From Streptomyces sp. NBC_01210 (GTDB lineage Bacteria > Actinomycetota > Actinomycetes > Streptomycetales > Streptomycetaceae): a DNA stretch of 64,000 nucleotides. Shown in pieces: positions 1-8,313 of the stretch. Within the stretch, counting starts at the first letter, position 1. Every line of letters begins with the position of its first letter. The position numbers were made by a program, and so were the translations under genes. The stretch covers positions 5,146,001 through 5,210,000 of the forward strand of contig NZ_CP108549.1 of the NCBI RefSeq assembly GCF_036010325.1. Direction: 5' to 3'. The notes below the pieces were generated by a model. That model made no database searches and had not been told where the DNA came from. It was given only the letters and a program-made list of their open reading frames with translations.

Positions 1-2
1 AG

Positions 3-1133
3 CACGAGGTGGAAGCGTGGGTGGCCCGGCACGAGGCGCAGTGGCCGCAGCTGTCCTCGTCCATTGCCCGCAAGTGGCTGACCGAGGGCCTCCACGACCG
101 CGCCATTACCCGAGACCTGGACTGGGGTGTCCCGGTCCCGGCGGACACCTGGCCGGAGCTCGCGGCCGAGGGCAAGGTCTTCTACGTCTGGTTCGACGCC
201 CCGATCGAGTACATCGGCGCGACGAAGGAGTGGTCGGACGCCGCGCAGGACGGCGAGACCCGCGACTGGAAGTCGTGGTGGTACGAGGCCGACGACACCG
301 TCCGCTACACCCAGTTCATGGCCAAGGACAACGTCCCCTTCCACACAGTGATGTTCCCGGCCACCGAGCTTGGCGTCCGCGAGCCGTGGAAGAAGGTCGA
401 CGTTGTCAAGGGCTTCAACTGGCTGACGTACTACGGCGGCAAGTTCTCCACTTCCCAGAAGCGCGGTGTCTTCACGGACGCCGCCCTGGAGCTGCTGCCC
501 GCCGACTACTGGCGCTACTTCCTCATCGCCAACGCCCCGGAGTCCGACGACTCGTCCTTCACTTGGGAGCACTTCGCCGCCACGGTCAACAAGGACCTGG
601 CCGACACCCTCGGCAACTTCGTCAACCGCGTGCTGTCCTTCTCCCGTAAGCGGTTTGGGGACGATGTCCCCGCGGGCAACGCGGCCGGCGAGGTGGAGGC
701 GCGCCTGGGCGAGGAGATCGCGCGGCTGCTGGCCGAGTACGAGGAGCACATGGAGGCCCTCCAGTACCGCAAGGCCGGGGCGGCGCTGCGAGCCCTGTGG
801 TCGGCAGGCAACTCCTACCTGGAGGAGAAGGCCCCCTGGCTGGAGATCAAGTCCGACCCGGAGGGCGCGGCCCTGACACTGCGTACGGCGATGAACCTCA
901 TCCACCTCTACGCGATCGTCTCCGAGCCGTTCATCCCGGCCTCGGCCGCCGCCATGCGCGGGGCCTTCGCCCTGGAGAGCGACACCGCGACCTGGGTGAC
1001 CGCTGAGCAGGCCAAGTCCCTGGACGCTGTCCCGGCCGGTACAGCCTTCACCGTGCCGCCGGTGCTCTTCGCGAAGATCTCGGAGGAGGACCTGGAGTCC
1101 TACCGGACCCGCTTCGGCGGAGCCGACGCCTGA
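3..1133 (+). CDS. metG: methionyl-tRNA synthetase, C-terminal part (5' end outside window)
   Basis: This is the 3' part of a class I aminoacyl-tRNA synthetase that charges tRNA-Met in the cytoplasm. The reading frame is open from base 3, so the start lies upstream of the window; 376 codons are visible. The segment includes the end of the Rossmann catalytic domain: KDNVPFHTVMFPA, then GFNWLTYYGGKFSTSQKRG, where KFSTS is the KMSKS-equivalent loop that binds ATP. After it come the helical anticodon-binding domain (ADYWRYFLIANAPESDDSSF, then NKDLADTLGNFVNRVLSF) and a short C-terminal tail. No C-terminal EMAP-like domain is present. It ends 32 bases before a convergent gene and is a normal housekeeping gene marking the border of the core chromosome. 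Confidence 0.95.
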   Translation, partial: HEVEAWVARHEAQWPQLSSSIARKWLTEGLHDRAITRDLDWGVPVPADTWPELAAEGKVFYVWFDAPIEYIGATKEWSDAAQDGETRDWKSWWYEADDTVRYTQFMAKDNVPFHTVMFPATELGVREPWKKVDVVKGFNWLTYYGGKFSTSQKRGVFTDAALELLPADYWRYFLIANAPESDDSSFTWEHFAATVNKDLADTLGNFVNRVLSFSRKRFGDDVPAGNAAGEVEARLGEEIARLLAEYEEHMEALQYRKAGAALRALWSAGNSYLEEKAPWLEIKSDPEGAALTLRTAMNLIHLYAIVSEPFIPASAAAMRGAFALESDTATWVTAEQAKSLDAVPAGTAFTVPPVLFAKISEEDLESYRTRFGGADA

Positions 1134-1149
1134 CGGTGCCTCTCGCACC

Positions 1150-1180
1150 CGTACCGATCCCGGCTTCATCGGGCGGTACG
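1150..1180. terminator. hairpin between convergent metG and phosphatase genes
   Basis: CGTACCG and CCCG pair with CGGG and CGGTACG around a 7-base loop, with a 2-base bulge. The hairpin overlaps the last codons of the leftward phosphatase gene and follows the metG stop by 16 bases. It could terminate both transcripts. There is no clear T-tract. Confidence 0.45.
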
Positions 1181-1804
1181 GGCGGTGAGGTGCCCGGCCA
1201 GCTCGGCGGGCGGCACGTTCATCAGCCGGATTCGAGGGGCATCCTCGTCGATCTCGACCAATGTCACGCCTCCGGAGCTGGGCACATACTCGAGGTAGTG
1301 CTCGAAGCCGTGCTGCGTGAGCTTCAGTAGGACGCAGGCGATTCCGCCGCCGTGGCCGACAAGGACGGTCGTGCGGTGCGGTCCGGTGCAGACCTCGCCC
1401 CACAGGCGCATGTAACGGGCCTGTACGTCTTCGGATGATTCGCCGCCCGGCGTGCGGAGCTGGTGGATGGGGACACCTTGACGGGCTGCTTCTGCCGCCG
1501 AGAGGTCTCTGGGTCGGCCGCCAAGATGGCCGCTGTTCTTCGCCGCCAGTCGGTCGTCCACGCGTGCGTCGGCCGGTGCGAGCGCGGCCGTCAGGAGTGC
1601 GGCCGACTCACGGCATCGGGACATCGGGCTGACGAGCATCTGGTCGGCCGCGAGTCCGGCTGCGGCGAGGGCGTCGCCAACGGCGCGGATGTCGTCGCGT
1701 CCCCGCTTGCTGAGTGTGCCGCCAACAGCCCTGCCCTGGTGGATACCGCGGGTGTTCTCCTCGGTCTCACCGTGCTTGACCAGGTAGACGTGCTTCGTGC
1801 TCAT
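1166..1804 (-). CDS. histidine phosphatase family protein (phosphoglycerate mutase-like)
   Basis: 212 aa. The N-terminus MSTKHVYLVKHGETEENTRG carries the signature RHG motif as K-H-G-E-T, with catalytic His11. The second catalytic His is in LVGHGGGIACVLL near residue 162, and an Arg in SPMSRCRESAALL completes the phosphate pocket. The usual Arg before the catalytic His is Lys here, which is unusual and could change phosphate binding. A longer upstream frame exists, but the start at 1804 has a good ribosome site (AAAGGGGAC) and the family N-terminus, so I chose it. It is the last gene of the leftward six-gene cluster, 23 bases after the FkbM gene. Its substrate cannot be told from sequence; a phosphorylated sugar or nucleotide would fit the neighbours. 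Confidence 0.85.
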   Translation of the reverse strand: MSTKHVYLVKHGETEENTRGIHQGRAVGGTLSKRGRDDIRAVGDALAAAGLAADQMLVSPMSRCRESAALLTAALAPADARVDDRLAAKNSGHLGGRPRDLSAAEAARQGVPIHQLRTPGGESSEDVQARYMRLWGEVCTGPHRTTVLVGHGGGIACVLLKLTQHGFEHYLEYVPSSGGVTLVEIDEDAPRIRLMNVPPAELAGHLTARTAR

Positions 1805-1827
1805 GGTGGTCCGTCCCCTTTCTCGGG

Positions 1828-2382
1828 TCAGTCCCAGTCGCGGACATCGACGAACGCGGATACGGCGGCGACCAGTTGGTCGTGGTCGGTTCGACTCATG
1901 GCGGGGAAGCGGTCGTAGTGCCACTCGATGTAGAGGACCGAGATGAGGCCGATCGTCCCGTCGGCGACCAGCTTCGTGAGTACGGGGTACTCGGCGCCCT
2001 CGATGTCCATCTTCACGACGACGTGATCGTCCGGGGTGACGGTCTGGCGCAGCCAGGCGCTGAAGTCGATGGCGGGTACTGGGACCGGTGAGCCGTAGTC
2101 GATCTGCTGGTCGTACACCGGCGGGACGCGCTTGCCGGGCATCACAGTGGAGCTCTCGTGGTGGCCGAGGAAGAGGTTGATCACCCCGTCGTGCGTCCAC
2201 ACGGCGCTGTGAGAGACCTCGACGCGGGGTGAGTGAGCGGCCCGTTCGACTTCGTGGCGGATGGCCGGCAGCAGCTCCGTGTTGGGCTCGAAGGCGTAGA
2301 AGTCGTGGTCGGGGAGCTCGTCGATGAAGCGGCTCAGCACGATTCCGAGGTTGGTTCCGCAGTCGATGAAGACTTTGCGCAT
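1828..2382 (-). CDS. FkbM family SAM-dependent methyltransferase
   Basis: 184 aa, short for the family. The N-terminus MRKVFIDCGTNLG is the FkbM motif I (glycine loop for S-adenosylmethionine). YAFEPN gives the acidic residue that holds the ribose, and VVKMDIEGAEYPVL is the characteristic FkbM motif. FkbM proteins O-methylate hydroxyls in polyketides and in sugars of surface glycans. The neighbours here are a glycosyltransferase and a membrane protein, so a sugar substrate is more likely; that is inference. Its start lies 49 bases inside the end of the upstream membrane-protein gene, so translation is probably coupled. Confidence 0.85.
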   Translation of the reverse strand: MRKVFIDCGTNLGIVLSRFIDELPDHDFYAFEPNTELLPAIRHEVERAAHSPRVEVSHSAVWTHDGVINLFLGHHESSTVMPGKRVPPVYDQQIDYGSPVPVPAIDFSAWLRQTVTPDDHVVVKMDIEGAEYPVLTKLVADGTIGLISVLYIEWHYDRFPAMSRTDHDQLVAAVSAFVDVRDWD

Positions 2383-3929
2383 GAAGGACTCCCGTGGTCG
2401 GTCGTTATGGCGGGTAGGTGGATTTCCTGCACGAGGCGGTCGGCGAGCAGGGCAAAGTCGCCGGTGTCCGGGCGGTAGCAGCGTTCCTGGTAGCGGATGG
2501 TGATGCGGCGCACCGGTTCCTCACCGCGGTAGGGAGGAAGGTCGCCCCACTGGTAGAGCTGGCCGCCGGGGGCCTTGAGCCGGCGCAGCAGTCGGGGTAA
2601 CGGTCCTTTCGGCGTACCGGCGTTGAGCTGGATGAACATCGTGGTCAGGAAGGCGATGTGCTCGCGTGCCTGTTCTTCGTCCACTTGCGCTCGGCCGTAG
2701 GTCTGCTTGAGGTGGTGGAGTTCGGAGGGGGCGTCTGCTGCGTGGACGAGGCGGTCGCGCAGCCCTCGGTCCCAGACGATGCCGAGGTGGCCGTGGAGGA
2801 TGGGCTCGCTGGTGAGGAAGTAGCCCAGGACGCGGCCGAACTCGCGCTCGTACGGGCACATGAAGTCGTTGTAGAGCCCGAGTGTGGCGCCGGAAACCGT
2901 CTCCACCTGCCAGTGGACGCGTGCGGTGAAGGGCGAGTCCCACCAGCCGAGGTGCCACGGCTGCCACAGCAGGTCAGCCGTGCTGAGGACGAAGATCAGG
3001 AGTGCGATGACGACGGCCGGCCAGCCGTACGCCGCTGCGTACTCCGGACCAGGGAGCAGTGCGACGGTCAGCGCGAGAGCGGCGTTGGTGCAGATGTTCT
3101 CCCAGAAGAAGATGCCAGAGGCGAGGACGACGGCGAGGTTGAAGAGGGCCGTCGCGGCCAAGACGGCGACGAGGAGGCGGCGGTCGTGGAACGCGATGAG
3201 GCCGGCGGTTTCGACCAGCACCGTCAGGGTGTTGAGGGGGCGGTCCACGGCGCGTGCGCGGCGCAGGATGCCGGTCACGGTTTCAGGGGGCAGGAAGCGG
3301 GCCCATCCCCAGGAGTACGCGGAGGCTGTGAGGTAGTGGGTGCGGTTGTACCAGGCCCAGGACCAGGGGCGCGGCCCGAGCCGGGCCTTGCTCCACGCCG
3401 GCTTGACGTAGTGGGAGAGCGAGACGCAGCCGAGCACTAGTACGAGCCCGGTTGAGGATCCTGGCGGGCTGAGGACTGTCACCACGAAGAACCAAGCGAG
3501 GTACGCCTTGAGCAGTCGCAGCGGCATCATCGCGTGGTGCTTCCAACCGCGCAGCCGGCCGCAGTAGACAGCAAGCCATGGCAGCAGGGCCGGTGTCCAG
3601 AAGCAGGAGGCCACTGCGAGGAGCAGCAGCACCACTTTGGCCCAGCGCTGTGGGCCGATGGGTTGGGTCACGTCGTAATCGCTCGTGACGCCCTGCCAAG
3701 TCAGCAGGGCGATCACGAATACGACGAACCAGCGGAAGGGGCCGGGGTCGGGCGCGGGGAGGAAGGCGAGCAGGGCGGAGGGAACGGCAGTCGCGAGCGT
3801 CGCTCGCGAGACCGTCGGCCGAGAGGACAGCATCCGTACCGTCGGAGAGACGGCGAAGCGGTAGCAGGAAACGACGGCCGCCACGACCACGGCGGTGGTC
3901 ACGTACGCGGGCAGTGAATGCAGTTCCAT
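2334..3929 (-). CDS. polytopic membrane protein with C-terminal soluble domain, unknown function
   Basis: 531 aa. The first ~330 residues hold many hydrophobic helices (for example VTTAVVVAAVVSCYRFAV, VVFVIALLTW, VVLLLLAVASCFW, WPAVVIALLIFVLSTA) separated by Arg/Trp-rich loops such as GPRPWSWAWYNRTHY. From about residue 340 the protein is soluble, with WWDSPFTARVHWQVE and YNDFMCPYEREFGRVLGYF, ending near a basic tail. The layout loosely resembles HTTM/vitamin-K-carboxylase-like membrane proteins, but I cannot confirm that. It sits 6 bases after the glycosyltransferase stop. Its 3' end overlaps the FkbM gene by 49 bases in a different frame, so the last ~16 residues may be of little functional weight. 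It probably modifies or exports a product of the adjacent glycosyltransferase. Confidence 0.75.
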   Translation of the reverse strand: MELHSLPAYVTTAVVVAAVVSCYRFAVSPTVRMLSSRPTVSRATLATAVPSALLAFLPAPDPGPFRWFVVFVIALLTWQGVTSDYDVTQPIGPQRWAKVVLLLLAVASCFWTPALLPWLAVYCGRLRGWKHHAMMPLRLLKAYLAWFFVVTVLSPPGSSTGLVLVLGCVSLSHYVKPAWSKARLGPRPWSWAWYNRTHYLTASAYSWGWARFLPPETVTGILRRARAVDRPLNTLTVLVETAGLIAFHDRRLLVAVLAATALFNLAVVLASGIFFWENICTNAALALTVALLPGPEYAAAYGWPAVVIALLIFVLSTADLLWQPWHLGWWDSPFTARVHWQVETVSGATLGLYNDFMCPYEREFGRVLGYFLTSEPILHGHLGIVWDRGLRDRLVHAADAPSELHHLKQTYGRAQVDEEQAREHIAFLTTMFIQLNAGTPKGPLPRLLRRLKAPGGQLYQWGDLPPYRGEEPVRRITIRYQERCYRPDTGDFALLADRLVQEIHLPAITTDHGSPSCAKSSSTAEPTSESC

Positions 3930-3935
3930 GGCCGC

Positions 3936-5078
3936 CTACCGGACGGACGAGGAAGGGACCCGCCCACCGGCCGCGGGCAGGGTCTCCAGGTAGGAGGCGA
4001 TACGCTCGCGGGGGTCTTGGGTGAGGTGCTGGTCCCGATGCCGTTCGACGTTGGCGCGAAGCTCCCCGGCCCGGTTGAGGAAGTCGAGTATCGCCCCGCG
4101 CTCGATCCGTGGTGCGCTGGTGCCGAGTTCCGCCTCGTGGACCACCTTGGCGCACCAGTGCTGGTCGTACGTCGGCAGCGGCACCAGATGGACCGGTTTG
4201 CCGAGGACGAACGCCTCGCTGATGAGATTGAAGCCGGCGTTGGAGAAGACGGCCTCGGAGCGCGCCAGGTCGGAGATGAACGCCTGGCGGTCGAACGGGC
4301 AGATTTCGATCTTGTCGTCGGCGTACTGGCGCAGGTTCTCGACTTCGTCCGAGTGCGCGTAGATCCGCAGGGTCCGGTCGGGGACGTACTGGCGGAAGAC
4401 GTCGGCGAGGGTGCGGACGGAATCCTCGGGGCCGTGATCGAAGTACCGCGAGAAGTAGGCCGTGGTCACCGGCTCCGTCGTGACCTGGGCGGAGCGGACG
4501 AAGTCCGGAACGACGGGGGCGATGAACTCCAGCTTCCGGTCGTCGGCCTCCAAGGGGACATAGGAGCAGATGAAGGACCGGTCGGCGCGGGGTGCGAAGT
4601 AGCGCAGCCGCTGCTCGTCGGCGGTACGTGCGTACCGGCCGACCGGCGGAAGGTCGAGGTGCCGGTACTTGCTCTGCTGGTCCACCGAGATGAGTGGTCT
4701 GCCGAAGTGGTAGGCCAGGCGGGGTGTGTTGGGCTCGTAGTCCGTGATGAACACGTCCGGGATACCGGTTTCCCGGATGATCCGGCGCAGGTGCAGGTGT
4801 CGGCTGATGCCGGCGGGAGTCTGCCGGATGTTGGTGCGTAAGGCGTCGGCCGCGTGGATGCGGTCGTCACGGGCAAGGAGCGTCGGCATCCACCCGTCCC
4901 ACGAGGGGAAGCCGAGGTCTCGGAAGTACTCGACGCGGGTGCTCCCGTTGGTGACGATCCGTACCTGGTGCCCGCGGTCGCGCAGGTACTGGGCGATCAC
5001 GCTCTGCCTGACGGAATGCCCCATGCCGATGCCGTTGACGCCGATGATCACGCTGAGCGGCTGTGTGAGTGCGAACAC
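3936..5078 (-). CDS. GT-B fold glycosyltransferase (GT1/GT28-like)
   Basis: 380 aa. The N-terminal Rossmann domain begins LSVIIGVNGIGMGHSVRQS, the glycine-rich GxGMGH loop of MurG/UGT-type enzymes. The C-terminal domain has the nucleotide-sugar binding region FSNAGFNLISEAFVLGKP followed by PLPTYDQHWCAKVV, where E and the D/Q pair normally contact the donor. The open frame extends further upstream, but a GTG at 5078 with GAAGG seven bases before it places the glycine loop at residue 13, as usual. That start lies 13 bases after the preceding stop, so I chose it. It presumably adds a sugar from a nucleotide donor to an acceptor made in the same cluster; donor and acceptor are unknown. Confidence 0.85.
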   Translation of the reverse strand: MFALTQPLSVIIGVNGIGMGHSVRQSVIAQYLRDRGHQVRIVTNGSTRVEYFRDLGFPSWDGWMPTLLARDDRIHAADALRTNIRQTPAGISRHLHLRRIIRETGIPDVFITDYEPNTPRLAYHFGRPLISVDQQSKYRHLDLPPVGRYARTADEQRLRYFAPRADRSFICSYVPLEADDRKLEFIAPVVPDFVRSAQVTTEPVTTAYFSRYFDHGPEDSVRTLADVFRQYVPDRTLRIYAHSDEVENLRQYADDKIEICPFDRQAFISDLARSEAVFSNAGFNLISEAFVLGKPVHLVPLPTYDQHWCAKVVHEAELGTSAPRIERGAILDFLNRAGELRANVERHRDQHLTQDPRERIASYLETLPAAGGRVPSSSVR

Positions 5079-5091
5079 GACGATCCCTTCG

Positions 5092-6408
5092 TCAGGCGAG
5101 CCGGGTGATGACGTTGTGGGTGATGGCCGCGACCTGGGGGTCGGTGGGGAGCAGCCGGGCCCAGTCAGTGGTGGCGGCGGTGAAGACGGTGCCGGTCGCC
5201 GTGTAGAGGCCGAGGGTGGCCGCACGGGGGCTGGGCATCGGCTCTCGGGCTGCGAAGTTCCAGCCGGAGGGCAGTGGGGCGATACCGAGGATCTCGAAGT
5301 CCTTGGGCGTTCCGTCTTGGCCTGTGGGCCGCGGGCGTCTCTGCCCGTCGATCTCGTATGCGGCTCCGTCGCATTCGTAGCCGACGAGCGCTCCGTCCTG
5401 GCCGAAGGTGTCACCGGTCTTGAGGCCCGTTCCGGAGAACACCCAGTGGTCCGCGTCGGTGACGGTGAACCCGAGGGGCGCGCGCGGGCCGTCCCAGTGC
5501 CCGCCGCCGTTCCGGTAGCTCACGCCCAGGAGGGCGTTCTCGGGCTCCGACTCCCACCAGTGGTCAGGGCAGCCGTACGAGCTGTCCGGGTCTGTTCCGG
5601 CAGGGGCGTCAGGAGGGAACTTCGCGCACTCCAGAGCCGAGTGATCTTCGTCGAGACTCACTCGCCACCAGCAGCTGTTGGCACCGAAGTTGGCAATGCT
5701 GCCGCCTGCGTCGCGGAAGGCGGTCACGTTCCGACGGGTCTGGGCGGTCCAGTATTCGTCGTGCCCGGCGGAGACCAGGAGGCGGTATCCGTCGCCAAGG
5801 AGCTGGCCTTCGTCGAGGTCGAGGTCCGTGCAGTAGTCGCTCTGGATCCCGTTCTCCTCCATCCAGGAGATGAAGGGAGCATCCCAGTGCGCAAACGTCT
5901 GCCGAGGCGATGTGGTGTCGTACGAGTCGGGCAGGCCCTTGACCGGACCGCCGACACCGCCTCCGGGCCGGCGCAGCGTCACCCGGGAGGCGCTGTAAAG
6001 GCTCCCGCCACCCGCCGTGTTGTACGCGTGGTAGGTGGAAACAGGGATCTTGTAGAGGACCTTGCGGCCCGAGGGAACGGCGGGCGTGACGACCAGAAGG
6101 AATCTGGCCTCGCGAGCGTCTATGGCCGGCTGGCTCGGACAAACCCCCGTGCTCAGGACTCCGATGTAGACACCGGACTGCCAGTCTCGCGGTACGAGGA
6201 AGTCGTAGGCCGGCCACTGCCAGTCCTGGTCGCACCGTCCGGGTGCGGCGTCCCGTCCGGGCCACTCGACGTGCCCTGTGTGCTTGGGTGTCGAGCCCCA
6301 GCGGTAGAAGTCGAGCCGGAAGCGATCCGCCGAGGTGGCGATGTGAAGTCGGATGCTGTGGCCGGCGCGGACCGTGGGGGACGCCGGGTATCCGTTGATG
6401 CCGGTCAT
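5092..6408 (-). CDS. N,N-dimethylformamidase beta subunit-like protein
   Basis: 438 aa. The family core is readable: VPVSTYHAYNTAGGGSLY (YxxYN-type motif), CTDLDLDEG, VSAGHDEYWTAQTR and GGSIANFGANSCWW. These correspond to the C-terminal glutamine-amidotransferase-like half of DMFase beta chains. In the characterised enzyme this subunit binds iron and hydrolyses N,N-dimethylformamide, but most actinobacterial homologues are uncharacterised and sit in biosynthetic clusters, so DMF is not assumed. The ATG at 6408 overlaps the preceding TGA by four bases (ATGA), fixing the start and indicating translational coupling. The N-terminal ~100 residues (MTGINGYPASPTVRAGHS) form a beta-rich domain. Confidence 0.8.
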   Translation of the reverse strand: MTGINGYPASPTVRAGHSIRLHIATSADRFRLDFYRWGSTPKHTGHVEWPGRDAAPGRCDQDWQWPAYDFLVPRDWQSGVYIGVLSTGVCPSQPAIDAREARFLLVVTPAVPSGRKVLYKIPVSTYHAYNTAGGGSLYSASRVTLRRPGGGVGGPVKGLPDSYDTTSPRQTFAHWDAPFISWMEENGIQSDYCTDLDLDEGQLLGDGYRLLVSAGHDEYWTAQTRRNVTAFRDAGGSIANFGANSCWWRVSLDEDHSALECAKFPPDAPAGTDPDSSYGCPDHWWESEPENALLGVSYRNGGGHWDGPRAPLGFTVTDADHWVFSGTGLKTGDTFGQDGALVGYECDGAAYEIDGQRRPRPTGQDGTPKDFEILGIAPLPSGWNFAAREPMPSPRAATLGLYTATGTVFTAATTDWARLLPTDPQVAAITHNVITRLA

Positions 6409-7151
6409 GAGTGGGCCTGGGGTCGCGCGACGCCGATGTAGTGGTAGCGATCGACCTGCTCGACGTGAGACTCCCAGCCCAGGGCGTTCAGCCGCTTCGT
6501 GAGTCCGTCGGCGTCGTAAAGCACCTTGACGGTCAGGTGCTGACTTCCGTCGGAGAGCCTCCGGCGCACAGTCGGAACCGCACGTCCCTCGATCGTCTCC
6601 TCGATCTCCGCCTTCGCACGGGAGTCGTCGAGGAAGACCACGCAGCCACCAGGCTTCAGGGCCTTCCGCAGGGCCTTCCAGAAGGGTTCCAGGTACGCGG
6701 GCGGCACATGGCTGAGCCAGAAGGCGAAGAACACGGTGTCGTACTGGCGATCCGGAACCTGGCTGAAGATGTCCGCCTCGATGAAGCGAGTCGTCGAACC
6801 CTCCAGGCGGCGTCGCGCGATGGCCAGCATCTCGGGCGCGGCGTCCACTGCGGTCAGGCTGCGGGCGCGCCCGGAGAGCAGGTGGGTCCACTGGCCCGTG
6901 CCGCACGCCAGCTCCAGGACGTCTCCGCTGATGGGCAGCCGATCGAGCACGTGCGAGAGCTGGGGCATCCCCATACGGTCCGCGTATGCGGTGTCGTACT
7001 CGTCAGCCCTTGCGCGGTAGTAGGCGATCTGCTGCTCGGACCATTCAGCCGATGCGCCGTGCTGCTCTCCGATGTCAAGCATCCTCAGCTCCTTCATGAA
7101 CCAGTAGCGTTCGGCCGCCAGTTGAGAACTCGGCGGGCTGACAAGGTCCAT
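6405..7151 (-). CDS. class I SAM-dependent methyltransferase
   Basis: 248 aa. Motif I VLELACGTGQWTHLL (around residue 77), acidic residue in LTAVDAAPEML, then FIEADIF and YDTVFFAFWLSHVP are the standard Methyltransf_25 signature. It is the first gene of the leftward operon and overlaps the next gene by four bases. In-frame Met codons at residues 19 and 24 are alternative starts; the sequence SEQQIAYYRARADEYDTAY before motif I is typical and kept by all of them. The substrate is unknown. The divergent intergenic region probably carries its promoter. Confidence 0.85.
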   Translation of the reverse strand: MDLVSPPSSQLAAERYWFMKELRMLDIGEQHGASAEWSEQQIAYYRARADEYDTAYADRMGMPQLSHVLDRLPISGDVLELACGTGQWTHLLSGRARSLTAVDAAPEMLAIARRRLEGSTTRFIEADIFSQVPDRQYDTVFFAFWLSHVPPAYLEPFWKALRKALKPGGCVVFLDDSRAKAEIEETIEGRAVPTVRRRLSDGSQHLTVKVLYDADGLTKRLNALGWESHVEQVDRYHYIGVARPQAHS

Positions 7152-7275
7152 GACAGCGGGGCGCAGGTCATCCGTGTATCACGGCGGGCTAGTGAGGCCG
7201 TTCATCGCGAGCACCCTGACTTTTCAACATCTGCTTATACACGACTTTGCACGGGGCAGACTTACTGTCCCGATC
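7152..7275. promoter_or_regulatory. divergent promoter region with CGTGTAT inverted pair
   Basis: This 124-base spacer separates the leftward operon from the HTH-kinase gene. It is AT-richer than its surroundings near 7220-7250. CGTGTAT at 7173-7179 and its inverse ATACACG at 7237-7243 lie near the two transcription units. They are candidate operator half-sites for the HTH domain encoded immediately downstream. The rightward ATG at 7276 has no Shine-Dalgarno sequence, suggesting a leaderless or short-leader transcript. Confidence 0.4.
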
Positions 7276-8313
7276 ATGTTGACCGATGGGCAGGCGGTAG
7301 CTGACGTGGCGAGGAGCCGTGCGGGATGGCGCCCGGACAAGCTCCGTGAGGTGCGCGAGGCACACGGATTAACCCTCGAGCGTGCCGGCGAGCGATTGCG
7401 TGACGTGGCCACAAGGGCCGCTATCACGGTGCCCGCAGCCAACTTCCAGACTCTCTGGCAGCACGAGCAGGGCGAGGTATACCCGGGTCCGCACTATCGG
7501 CGCGCGTACTGCCTTCTATACCGAGGCACGGAACCCGAGCTCGGATTCCGCCACCCATTGCCCGACGAGGCCACCCACCTGAACCTCACGCCGTCGACGG
7601 AATCCCGCAACGGCGCCCACGTTCTTGCTGTCGAGCGGGCACTCTCTAAGATCACGCCAGGAACGGATGCCTGCGGCGATCTCGACGTTCAGCAGCGGAT
7701 CATCGACGCGTGGAAGCGTCGGCACACGGGCGGAGATCCTCATCGCCCGTCTCTGCTCATCGTCGGCGGCTTCGCAGGCAGCGGGAAGTCGGAGTTCTCC
7801 CGCTTCATTTCCCAGCTCACGGGATGGCCGGTCCTCGACAAGGACCCCATCACGCGTCCCCTGGTCGAGCGACTTCTGGTGGAGATGGGCAGCGAGCCCA
7901 ACGACCGTCACTCCGAGCTCTACCGCGAGCAGGTGCGGCCCCTCGAGTACCAGTGCCTACTTGAGACCGCCTACGCCAACATCGACTGCTCCATCAGCAC
8001 GGTGCTGACAGCACCGTTCATCTCAGAGGTGATGGACGTCCGCTGGATCCAGCGGCTGACCAACCGATGCGAGGCCCGAGGTGTCAGCGTCTCCATAGTC
8101 TGGATCAAGTGCGATGTGGAAACGATGCGCGAGTACATCAGCTTCCGGTCCGCCGCCCGCGACAGCTGGAAGCTTCAGCACTGGGACGAGTACGCGAAAA
8201 CCGTCGACGTCGAACTGCGCCCTGCCGTCGACCACATGGTGGTGGACAACCGTCTCGGCGCGGCGATATCCCTCACTGATCAGGTACGTCAGGTGTTGGG
8301 AACGGTGTTCTGA
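7276..8313 (+). CDS. fusion of XRE-like HTH domain and P-loop kinase/ATPase
   Basis: 345 aa. Residues ~15-90 form a helix-turn-helix region (RPDKLREVREAHGLTLERAG, then TLWQHEQGEVYPGPHYRRAY, a typical XRE core). A linker follows, then from ~165 an AAA/zeta-toxin-like kinase: Walker A GGFAGSGKSEFSR and VSIVWIKCDVETMREYI, the latter typical of nucleotide/sugar kinases with the R-S-A-A-R lid (SFRSAARDSW). An upstream extension to 7150 is open but would overlap the divergent gene; the ATG at 7276 fits the HTH domain boundary. A protein combining DNA binding and small-molecule phosphorylation could sense its substrate and control the divergent operon; that is inference. It overlaps the next gene by one base (TGATG). 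Confidence 0.75.
   Translation: MLTDGQAVADVARSRAGWRPDKLREVREAHGLTLERAGERLRDVATRAAITVPAANFQTLWQHEQGEVYPGPHYRRAYCLLYRGTEPELGFRHPLPDEATHLNLTPSTESRNGAHVLAVERALSKITPGTDACGDLDVQQRIIDAWKRRHTGGDPHRPSLLIVGGFAGSGKSEFSRFISQLTGWPVLDKDPITRPLVERLLVEMGSEPNDRHSELYREQVRPLEYQCLLETAYANIDCSISTVLTAPFISEVMDVRWIQRLTNRCEARGVSVSIVWIKCDVETMREYISFRSAARDSWKLQHWDEYAKTVDVELRPAVDHMVVDNRLGAAISLTDQVRQVLGTVF

Noticed and set aside
5092..6408. True dimethylformamide degradation operon
   Set aside because: No small (alpha) DMFase subunit is adjacent, and the neighbours are sugar/methyl-transfer enzymes.
4744..6441. 565-codon rightward frame over the GT and DMFase-like genes
   Set aside because: Composition and lack of motifs show an antisense shadow of the two real leftward genes.
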